Assembly (NCBI RefSeq): GCF_030506255.1
Contig: NZ_CP113431.1
Location: 3,793,001-3,857,000 of the forward strand
DNA: 64,000 nt
Source: Nocardioides sp. Arc9.136
Lineage (GTDB): Bacteria; Actinomycetota; Actinomycetes; Propionibacteriales; Nocardioidaceae
Direction: 5' to 3'
The number at the start of each line of letters is the position of its first letter. Position 1 is the first letter of the stretch. The translations under genes and the position numbers were made by a program. The notes under the pieces were generated by a model. It did no database searches and was not told the origin of the DNA. It worked only from the letters and a program-made list of their open reading frames with translations. Below are positions 56,135 through 64,000 of this stretch, piece after piece.

Positions 56135-57556
56135 TCAGTCCTGCTCACCCTTCGGGCCGCGTCCGCGCTTCTTCTTCGGCTGCACGGGCGCCTCGGGCGC
56201 GTAGCCGTACCCGTACCCGTAGCCGTACCCGTAGCCGTAGCCGCGGCGGCTCTTCGCGGGCGTCATGTTCAGCACGGCACCCACCGGCTGGGCGTCCACG
56301 GCGCTGAGCCGCTCGGCTGCCTGGGTGAGCTGGTCCTTCGTGGTCTTGCCGTGCCGCACGACGAGCAGCGCTCCGTCCGCCTGGGCCGACAGCAGTGCGG
56401 CGTCGGTGACGGGCAGCAGCGGCGGAGCGTCGATGATGACGACGTCGTACCGGTTGCGCAGCTCGCCCAGCAGGTCGGCCATCGCTCGGGACTGGAGCAG
56501 CTCAGCAGGGTTCGGAGGGATCGCACCACTGGGCAGGACGTCGAGCCCGGTCTCGTCGTGGCGGACGATGACGTCGTCGAGCGCGACCTTGCCGACGAGC
56601 ACGGTCGTCACGCCGACCGCGTGGTCGATGCCCAGCACGCCGGACGCCTTGGGCCGCCGCAGGTCGGCCTCGACCAGCAGCGTCTTGGTGCCGGCTTGGG
56701 CCAGGGTGACCGCGAGGTTCACCGACGTCGTGGTCTTGCCCTCCCCCGGCAGCGCAGAGGTGACGACGAAGACCTTGCTCGGCAGGTCGACGTCGACGAA
56801 CTGCAGGTTCGTGCGCAGCACGCGGAAGGCCTCCACCCGCGGTGCGTGGGAGTCGAGCTCGGTGATGAGCGGACGGGTCCGCGCCGAGGCGTCGTAGGCG
56901 ATGGTGCCGAGCAGCGGAGCGTCGGTCGTCGCTCCGAGGTCGTCGATGCTGGAGATGCTGGTGTCGAGGACCTCGCGCAGCACCGCGAGGCCGACCCCGA
57001 GCAGCAGGCCCAGCACGAGTCCCAGGCCGAGGTTGCGCACGGGCTGCGGAGACACCGGGCCGCCGGGCTCGGACGCGGAGTCGACGATGGTGGCCTTCAC
57101 CGCGGCCGTGTCCTTGCCGTCGCCGGTCTCGACCTCGCGGACGAGGTCGGTCATCGCCTCGGCGTAGGTCTGGGCGATCCGTCGGGCCTCGTCCGGGTCG
57201 GGATCGGTCGCGGTCAGCTTGAGGATGACCGTCTCCGGGCTGACCTCGGCCGTGACCTTCTCCGACAGGTCGTCCGCGTCGACGTCGCCGAGCTCGGCGG
57301 CCACCGCCTCGGCGAGACGCTGGCTCTTCGCCAGCTCGGCGAACGAGGTCACCTTCTGCTGGGACAGCAGTCCGCCCTGGTAGGACTCGGATGCGTTCTC
57401 GGCGTCGGAGGTGTTGACGTACAGGCTCGTCGACGAGGCGTACTGCGGCGTCGCGGTGAAGGTGAGCAGCGCCGCACCTCCGAGGACCAACGCGGTGACG
57501 ACGAGGATCAGCGCCCACCGTCGTCGAAGGATCCGGGCGTAGTCCCGCAGCTCCAC
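56135..57556 (-). CDS. Wzz domain/BY-kinase (chain-length and tyrosine autokinase)
   Basis: 473 aa. N-terminal Wzz region with two membrane helices (LRDYARILRRRWALILVVTALVLGG; LGLGLVLGLLLGVGLAVLREV), then the BY-kinase: Walker A with K274 (LPGEGKTTTS), Walker A' LLVEADLRRP, Walker B VVIIDAPP. The tail has seven GY pairs encoded by seven 6-bp units (56201-56242), the tyrosine cluster that is autophosphorylated to control polymer length and export. A basic KKKRGRG follows. Confidence 0.95.
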   Translation of the reverse strand: MELRDYARILRRRWALILVVTALVLGGAALLTFTATPQYASSTSLYVNTSDAENASESYQGGLLSQQKVTSFAELAKSQRLAEAVAAELGDVDADDLSEKVTAEVSPETVILKLTATDPDPDEARRIAQTYAEAMTDLVREVETGDGKDTAAVKATIVDSASEPGGPVSPQPVRNLGLGLVLGLLLGVGLAVLREVLDTSISSIDDLGATTDAPLLGTIAYDASARTRPLITELDSHAPRVEAFRVLRTNLQFVDVDLPSKVFVVTSALPGEGKTTTSVNLAVTLAQAGTKTLLVEADLRRPKASGVLGIDHAVGVTTVLVGKVALDDVIVRHDETGLDVLPSGAIPPNPAELLQSRAMADLLGELRNRYDVVIIDAPPLLPVTDAALLSAQADGALLVVRHGKTTKDQLTQAAERLSAVDAQPVGAVLNMTPAKSRRGYGYGYGYGYGYGYAPEAPVQPKKKRGRGPKGEQD

Positions 57557-57638
57557 AGATACTCCTCGTCAGGTGGTCAGCGGTGCTCATCCTAGGGTGC
57601 GCGCTGCTCACGACGGGGCCGCATGCCACGGGGCGAGG

Positions 57639-59524
<1,886 letters not shown>

Positions 59525-59543
59525 CCGCCGCGCTCGAGGAGCC

Positions 59544-59897
59544 TCAGGCGGGGACCCGCCCGTAGTCGTCCTCGAGGCGGCAGATGTCGTCCTCCCCGGT
59601 GTAGCGCCCCAGCTGGACCTCGATGAGGACGAGGTCCTCGTCCTCCATGTTGGTGATCCGGTGGGGCTCGCCGACGGCGACGTCGACCGAGTCGCCCGGC
59701 CCGGCGAGCTGGATGCGGCCGTCGACGACGCAGGTGGCCTTGCCGGAGACGACCGCCCAGTGCTCCGCCCGGTGCTCGTGGGTCTGGTAGGACAGGCGCG
59801 CCTTCGGCCGGACGGTGATGCGCTTGACCTTGAACCCGTCACCCTCGTCGAGGACCTGCCAGGTCCCCCAGGGACGCGTGTCCTGCTCGCCGATCAT
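59544..59897 (-). CDS. Cupin protein, mannose-6-phosphate isomerase C-domain-like
   Basis: 117 aa single cupin domain: RPWGTWQVLDEGDGFKVKRITVRPKARLSYQTHEHRAEHWAVVSG, then GEPHRITNMEDEDLVLIEVQLG. This is the type II phosphomannose isomerase C-terminal domain without the GDP-mannose pyrophosphorylase part. Metal ligands H..H and later His are present, so sugar-isomerase activity is possible. ATG with GGGGGGA 5 nt upstream. Context: next to rfbB. Confidence 0.87.
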   Translation of the reverse strand: MIGEQDTRPWGTWQVLDEGDGFKVKRITVRPKARLSYQTHEHRAEHWAVVSGKATCVVDGRIQLAGPGDSVDVAVGEPHRITNMEDEDLVLIEVQLGRYTGEDDICRLEDDYGRVPA

Positions 59898-59999
59898 CCG
59901 GTTCCCCCCACCTGATCGCGGGCTCTGTCGCCCGGCGTGCGGGGACGCTAGCGAGCGCAGATCAAGCAACCCTCAAGGTCGCGCGGTGGTCTGGCCCGG

Positions 60000-60284
60000 T
60001 CAGCGTCGGCGCAGGCTCATCAGGGCCGGCCGCACGTCCGCGAGGTAGACGAACGCCGCGATCGTGAACGCGATGCTGATCAGGAGGAGCCCGACGGGCA
60101 CCACCTCGAGCACCACGCCGAGGCCGAGGATCAGGCACCAGGCCGGCTTGGTCAGCTTGCCGGCCGCCTCGTACTCCTCGGCGCTGTGCAGCAGCGCGTT
60201 GACGAAGGCGAAGATCTTCACCGCGAGCAGCACGAACGTCACGAGCAGCATGAGGTAGCCCTCGACGGCGAAGACGTTGGTCAC
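60000..60284 (-). CDS. DUF2516 membrane protein (Rv0476-like)
   Basis: 94 aa with three hydrophobic segments: YLMLLVTFVLLAVKIFAFVNALLH, WCLILGLGVVLEVVPVGLLLI and AFTIAAFVYLADVRPAL. Matches mycobacterial Rv0476. GTG 6 nt after minus-strand TAGGCT (60291-60296), leaderless. In mycobacteria it follows hbhA; here dtd and a repeat array lie between. Confidence 0.88.
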   Translation of the reverse strand: MTNVFAVEGYLMLLVTFVLLAVKIFAFVNALLHSAEEYEAAGKLTKPAWCLILGLGVVLEVVPVGLLLISIAFTIAAFVYLADVRPALMSLRRR

Positions 60285-60329
60285 CGCACCAGCCTATCGG
60301 CCGCCCGGCGAGCAGGGGGCGCGCCGGCG

Positions 60330-60400
60330 CCTACCGCTGGTCGAGCAGCGAGGCGCGCCAGCGCCGAGCGTCGTCGAGACCCGCGCACCGCAGCAGGGCC
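60330..60400. repeat. Single dispersed repeat copy between DUF2516 and dtd
   Basis: CGCTGGTCGAGCAGCGAGGC followed by GCGCCAGCGCCGAGCGTCGTCGAGACC is one copy of the family that expands into an array at 60.86-61.67 kb and appears in tandem at 36.2 kb. Confidence 0.8.
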
Positions 60401-60838
60401 TCAGCCCCGGTCGGCCGTGTCCAGGATCAGCGTGATCGGCCCGTCGTTGACCGACTGGACCCGCATGTCGGCCCCGAACCGCCCGCGTTCGACGTGCGCG
60501 CCGAGCCGCTCCAGCTCCGCGCACACCGCCTCGTACGCCGGCTCGCTCACCGGCCCGGGCGCGGCGGCCTGCCAGGTGGGGCGCCGACCCTTCCGCGCGT
60601 CGCCGTACAGCGTGAACTGGCTGACCACCAGCACCGGGGCGCCGACGTCGCTGGCCGACCGCTCCTCGCGCAGCAGCCGCAGGTCCCAGATCTTGCGGGC
60701 GGTCCAGCCGATCTCGGCCGTGCCGTCGCCGTGGGTCACTCCGAGGTACACCAGCAGCCCCGGCCCATCGATCGACCCGACCGTCTCCCCGTCCACGGTG
60801 ACGCTGGCGGACAGGACGCGCTGGACGACGGCTCGCAC
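60401..60838 (-). CDS. dtd: D-aminoacyl-tRNA deacylase
   Basis: Removes D-amino acids mischarged on tRNA; 145 aa, the usual size. [17 protein letters not shown] start, [15 protein letters not shown] with the conserved SQ-TL motif, and C-terminal [21 protein letters not shown] (the Gly-cisPro/NxP-type motif region). GTG start. Flanked by repeats on both sides, and it separates DUF2516 from hbhA, which are adjacent in mycobacteria. Confidence 0.95.
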   Translation of the reverse strand: MRAVVQRVLSASVTVDGETVGSIDGPGLLVYLGVTHGDGTAEIGWTARKIWDLRLLREERSASDVGAPVLVVSQFTLYGDARKGRRPTWQAAAPGPVSEPAYEAVCAELERLGAHVERGRFGADMRVQSVNDGPITLILDTADRG

Positions 60839-60859
60839 GGTCCCAGCCTGCCGCAGCCC

Positions 60860-61667
60860 CACACTCGCTGGTCGAGCAGGAAGGCGCCGGAGGCGAGGTC
60901 ACCGGGTCTCGCCTGCTGGTTGAGCAGGAAGGCGCCCCGGCGCCGACCGTGTCGAAACCCGGTGACAGGGGCAGGGCCGCAACCACGCTCACCGGGTCTC
61001 GACGACGGCTCGCCAGGGCTCGCCTGCTCGACCGGCGGGCCCCGCCCGCCTCAACGCTCGCCTGCTCGACCGGCGAGGCCCCCCGCTGGTTGAGCAGGGA
61101 GGCGCCCCAGCGCCGACCGTGTCGAAACCCCGTGAGACGCGCAGGGCCGCAACCACGCTCACCGGGTCTCGACGACGGCTCGCCAGGGCTCGCCTGCTCG
61201 ACCAGCAGCCCTCCGCTGGTTGAGCAGGGAGGCGCCCCAGCGCCGACCGTGTCGAAACCCCGTGAGACGCGCAGGGCCGCAACCACGCTCACCGGGCCTC
61301 GACGACGGCTCCCCCTGGCCCCCGCTGGTTGAGCAACAGGGAGGCGCCCCAGCGCCGACCGTGTCGAAACCCCGTGAGAGGCACAGGGCCGCAACCACGC
61401 TCACCGGGTCTCGACGACGGCTCCCCCGGGCCCCCGCTGGTTGAGCAGGGAGGCGCCCCAGCGCCGACCGTGTCGAAACCCCGTGACAGGCGCAGGGCCG
61501 CAACCACGCTCCCCGGGCCTCGACGACGGCTCCCCCGGGCCCCCGCTGGTTGAGCAGGAAGGCGCCCCAGCGCCGACCGTGTCGAAACCCCGTGACAGGC
61601 GCAGGGCCGCAACCACGCTCCCCGGGCCTCGACGACGGCTCGCCAGGGCTCGCCTGCTCGACCAGCG
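60860..61667. repeat. Large intergenic array of ~110-170 bp repeats
   Basis: GCTGGTTGAGCA starts a unit at 60915, 61085, 61215, 61324, 61436 and 61545. Each unit then has GGCGCC, GCGCCGACCGTGTCGAAACC, AGGGCCGCAACCACGCT, CGACGACGGCT and, in four units, GCTCGCCTGCTCGACC, an inverted copy of the start. Spacings are 170, 130, 109, 112 and 109 bp. Frames through it are repeat artefacts, not genes. Confidence 0.9.
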
Positions 61668-61675
61668 GACGACGA

Positions 61676-61706
61676 AGGCCCCCGGACCGCAACGGTCCGG
61701 GGGCCT
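61676..61706 (-). terminator. Hairpin after the HbhA-like gene
   Basis: 14-bp perfect stem AGGCCCCCGGACCG / CGGTCCGGGGGCCT with CAA loop. It lies 33 nt after the hbhA-like stop codon and immediately before the repeat array. Confidence 0.85.
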
Positions 61707-61739
61707 CGCTCAGAACAGGCGCAGCTGTTCGGGTGCTCT

Positions 61740-62420
61740 TCAGTCGCCGACCTTCTTGGCCGCGGCGGTCGTCGCCTTGGTGGCCGAGGTGGCGGTCTTC
61801 TTGGCGGCGGTGGCGGTGCCCTTGGCGCTGCTCTTCGGGGCGGCCGTGGTCTTCTTGACCGTCCGCTTGGCGGTGTTGGTGGTCTTGCGAGCGGTCGACT
61901 TCGCAGCCTTGGTGGTCTGGGTCTGCGTGGTCTTCGCCTTGCTGACGGTCGTCTGGGCCGCCGCGGCGGTCGCCTTGGTCTCCTCCTGGCGGCGGATCCG
62001 GGCGACGAGCTGCTCGCCGCGCTTGGCGAGGTCGGCGTAGGTGTCGCTCACGATGACGACGTTCTCGTTCACGGTCGCCTGCACGCGGGTGGGCAGCGCG
62101 CGGGCCTCGCCCTGCAGCTCGGCGACGCGGGACTCGACGGCCTCGCGGCGGGCCTTGGCGTCCTTGGACAGCGCCTCGAAGCGGGCGTTCACCGCGACGA
62201 GCGCCTGGTCGCGCAGGGCCTTGGGCTCGAGGTCGATGTCGGCGACGCGCTTCTGCACGTCCTGCTGGGTCTGGGTGAGGCGCTTCTGCACGTCGGCGGC
62301 GTAGCCGCGGACGTAGCCGACGACGAGGTCGGTCGCGCCGACACCGGCGTAGAGCGGCCGCTTGGCGACCTCGGGGAGCTCGAGCTTGTCGATCTTGATG
62401 TCGAACGTGGTCTTCGCCAT
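61740..62420 (-). CDS. HbhA-like (heparin-binding haemagglutinin-type) protein
   Basis: 226 aa. N-terminal helix (LELPEVAKRPLYAGVGATDLVVGYVRGYAADVQ), a coiled-coil of about 100 aa, and a Lys/Ala/Thr-rich C-terminal tail (155-226), the architecture of mycobacterial HbhA (Rv0475). In mycobacteria HbhA is an adhesin and also influences lipid inclusions; here a DNA- or polymer-binding role through the basic tail is equally plausible. Preceded by the HTH gene as in Rv0474-Rv0475. Confidence 0.82.
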   Translation of the reverse strand: MAKTTFDIKIDKLELPEVAKRPLYAGVGATDLVVGYVRGYAADVQKRLTQTQQDVQKRVADIDLEPKALRDQALVAVNARFEALSKDAKARREAVESRVAELQGEARALPTRVQATVNENVVIVSDTYADLAKRGEQLVARIRRQEETKATAAAAQTTVSKAKTTQTQTTKAAKSTARKTTNTAKRTVKKTTAAPKSSAKGTATAAKKTATSATKATTAAAKKVGD

Positions 62421-62443
62421 GTCCGTCTCCTCTTCTGTGTGGG

Positions 62444-62827
62444 TCAGTCCTGGGATGGAGCCTCGGGCTGCCCGACGTTGAGGGCCAGGAACGAGGCGTA
62501 GATGTCGAGCAGGGACTGCTTCTGGCGCTCGGTGAGCGCACTGTCGTTGAGGACCGCGAGCTCGACGGAGCCGCCGACGCCGTCGTCGGGGCTGACGATC
62601 CCGGCGCGCACGTACAGCTGCTCCGCGGAGATCCGCAGCGCCTTGGCGATCTGCTGCAGCACCTCGGCCGAGGGTCGGCGCAGGCCGCGCTCGATCTGGC
62701 TGAGGTAGGGGTTGGAGACCCCGGCCTGCTCGGCAAGCTGCCGGAGCGAGAGCGACGCGGCGGTGCGCTGCTCCCGCAGGTAGTCCCCGAGGGACCCGAC
62801 TGCGGTCCCGACCTTGCCCTTGCTCAT
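62444..62827 (-). CDS. XRE-family HTH regulator (Rv0474-like)
   Basis: 127 aa. HTH at about 15-70: LGDYLREQRTAASLSLRQLAEQAGVSNPYLSQIERGLRRPSAEVLQQIAKALRI. The C-terminal half (LNDSALTERQKQSLLDIYASFLAL) is conserved in this family. Same order as mycobacterial Rv0474-hbhA. ATG start. Five GCTAGC sites lie 22-101 nt upstream of the start, candidates for autoregulation. Confidence 0.93.
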   Translation of the reverse strand: MSKGKVGTAVGSLGDYLREQRTAASLSLRQLAEQAGVSNPYLSQIERGLRRPSAEVLQQIAKALRISAEQLYVRAGIVSPDDGVGGSVELAVLNDSALTERQKQSLLDIYASFLALNVGQPEAPSQD

Positions 62828-62848
62828 GCCTCCAGTGTGCTTGCTGCC

Positions 62849-62928
62849 GCTAGCGCTTGCAAGCGGCTAGCACGTGAGACCCTTCACAACCAACGAAAGC
62901 GGCCGCTAGCAGCGCTAGCGCCGCTAGC
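62849..62928. promoter_or_regulatory. Cluster of five GCTAGC sites upstream of the HTH-HbhA operon
   Basis: GCTAGC occurs at 62849, 62866, 62905, 62914 and 62923, and the first two flank CGCTTGCAAGCG, which is palindromic (62854-62865). CTAG is a rare tetramer in most bacterial genomes, so five palindromic copies in 80 bp is unlikely by chance. It lies between the HTH gene and the divergent flippase gene. Confidence 0.75.
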
Positions 62929-63104
62929 GTCGGGGGTGTCTGCGAGCTGATGCGACGACCATGGCCGGCGTCGCGGCGCGACGGCTCCCGAGGCATGCCC
63001 GTCGGGTCCACCGGACAGCCCAGGACGAGGCGCCGTCCGGACGGGGCCGCACCGCTGGCGCAGAGCACGGGCCCACGGACGACAGGCCCCTACCATTGCC
63101 GATC

Positions 63105-64000
63105 ATGGTCGGCAGAGTGCTCCGTGGTCGACCTGCGTTCCTCGCCGTGGCAGCGGTCCAGCGCGGCATCCCCTTCCTCCTCCTCCCGCTCTTCGTCCGA
63201 GTCCTTACCCCGACCGAGTACGGGCACGTGGCTGTCCTCGCGGCGACGATGACCCTCGGGTCCATGACCTTCGGCCTCGGGCAGGAGCTCGTCGCCTACC
63301 GGTACCTCAACGACCCGCAGGACGGGCGCCGCACCGTGACCTCGGCCGCGTTGGTGCAGACGGCAGCCCCTCTGGGCCTGGCAGCCTTGACGACCGGACT
63401 CCTGCTCGTGACGGGACTCGACCTCGGCGGGACGTCGCGCGCGGCGGTGACGGTCACCCTGTTCAGCGCGGCTGTCTACTGCATCGCGTGGCAGTACCCG
63501 GCCGCGCTCTACAGGAACGACGGACACCTGGGTCCGTTCTTCGGCCTGGCCGTCCTGTACTCGGTGCTGGTCGCCGCCGCCAAGGTGCTGTTCGTCGTGG
63601 CGCTCGATGCCGGCGTCCTCGGTTGGGCAGCGGCGGACCTCCTGGGCGCGACAGCGCTCTTGGCGTGCACGGCGACCACCCTGGCCTCGACGCTGCGCCG
63701 GGTCAGGTCCGACACGACCTCCGCGTCGGTCCGTCGGGTCCTGCGGCTCGGCGTCCCGGTCTCGATCAGCCAGTTCGCCAGGTGGGCTGCTGGGTTCTCC
63801 GACAGGATCTGGATCGTCGTCTTGGTGCCGCCGACCTCGGCCGCGGGATACCTCATCGCAGCGCAGCTGGTGACCATCGGGAACGTCGTGGCCATCGAGC
63901 TGGCGCGGTTCCTCCAGCCACAGATCAGTCGCCACCAGGGCGCCCTGGCCGAGCTCCTGCGGACCGTCCTCCCACGGCACCTGGCCTTCTCCCTCCTCGC
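63105..64000 (+). CDS. Polysaccharide flippase (Wzx/MATE-like), cut by window edge
   Basis: About 298 codons are visible and the frame continues past the window. FLLLPLFVRVLTPTEYGHVAVLAATMTLG, YRYLNDP and LRRVLRLGVPVSISQFARWAAGFSDRIWIV are typical of the polysaccharide-transporter (PST) flippase family, in which this region has about eight helices. It would move the lipid-linked repeat unit across the membrane. ATG 63105 is 8 nt after TACCAT (63091-63096). Divergent from the HTH-HbhA operon. Confidence 0.9.
   Translation, partial: MVGRVLRGRPAFLAVAAVQRGIPFLLLPLFVRVLTPTEYGHVAVLAATMTLGSMTFGLGQELVAYRYLNDPQDGRRTVTSAALVQTAAPLGLAALTTGLLLVTGLDLGGTSRAAVTVTLFSAAVYCIAWQYPAALYRNDGHLGPFFGLAVLYSVLVAAAKVLFVVALDAGVLGWAAADLLGATALLACTATTLASTLRRVRSDTTSASVRRVLRLGVPVSISQFARWAAGFSDRIWIVVLVPPTSAAGYLIAAQLVTIGNVVAIELARFLQPQISRHQGALAELLRTVLPRHLAFSLL

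Noticed and set aside
60860..61667. CRISPR-like array
   Set aside because: Units are ~110-170 bp with conserved sequence throughout and no unique 30-40 bp spacers; no cas gene is nearby.
61159..62736. 525-codon frame across the repeat array and the HbhA-like gene
   Set aside because: Its C-terminal part is translated repeat units and its N-terminal part is a shifted frame of the HTH and HbhA genes.

Overview
The window is chromosomal DNA of a high-GC actinobacterium. The gene set (CarD, mycothiol glycosyltransferase MshA, SenX3-RegX3, F420-type oxidoreductases, HbhA-like protein, GpgS) and the many leaderless starts (TANNNT about 6-7 nt before an ATG or GTG) fit Nocardioidaceae, most likely Nocardioides or a relative. 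The family-level assignment is inference. Genes are densely packed, often with 4-nt ATGA/GTGA overlaps. No tRNA, rRNA, CRISPR array, transposase or integrase gene was recognised.

Layout. 1-10.4 kb: the isoprenoid/CarD neighbourhood. The cysS-ispF-ispD-carD group that is contiguous in mycobacteria is broken up here by a C39-type peptidase, a sulfite-oxidase-type molybdoenzyme with a coupled SDR, two alpha/beta hydrolases and an orphan nirD-CbiX pair. A degenerate IspD paralogue sits beside carD. 10.5-21 kb: UbiA-type prenyltransferase, a lipoprotein coupled to gpmA, phoU divergent from senX3-regX3 with a PHO box between them, an EamA exporter, mshA with a YbjN-like gene, an SDR, an Asp/Glu racemase-like protein and an F420/FMN oxidoreductase. 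21-30 kb: typA, then a five-gene BMP-type ABC importer operon ending in a yeast-type cytosine deaminase and controlled by a divergent PucR-family regulator. 30-38 kb: GH1 beta-glucosidase with a LacI-type operator and a LacI-family regulator, two luciferase-like oxidoreductases, a rhomboid protease, an MFS transporter, GtrA and a proline-rich secreted protein. 39-43.4 kb: a lower-GC patch with an O-acyltransferase (AT3-SGNH) and a Wzy-like membrane protein. 43.8-50.4 kb: a tightly overlapped gpgS-folP-dioxygenase-like-RibD-like operon, a TetR regulator and a large secreted M1 peptidase. 50.9-64 kb: surface and polysaccharide genes (DUF4012, galE, initiating sugar transferase, Wzz/BY-kinase, rfbA, rfbB, cupin and, at the edge, a Wzx-like flippase). 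Among these is the DUF2516/dtd/HbhA/HTH group, split by a large repeat array.

How genes work together. IspD and IspF serve the MEP isoprenoid pathway. SenX3-RegX3-PhoU form the phosphate-sensing circuit. The BMP importer, cytosine deaminase and PucR regulator look like a nucleobase/nucleoside salvage unit. The beta-glucosidase and LacI regulator form a beta-glucoside unit. The sugar transferase, BY-kinase, RfbA/RfbB, GalE, Wzy-like protein and flippase are parts of a Wzx/Wzy-type exopolysaccharide pathway scattered over about 25 kb.

The non-coding DNA is unusually structured. It holds two copies of a long palindromic element with a LacI-operator-like core, several long inverted repeats between convergent genes (one pair containing both stop codons), a dispersed GGTYGAGCAGG-type repeat family that expands into a 0.8-kb array, and a cluster of five GCTAGC sites upstream of the HTH-HbhA operon.
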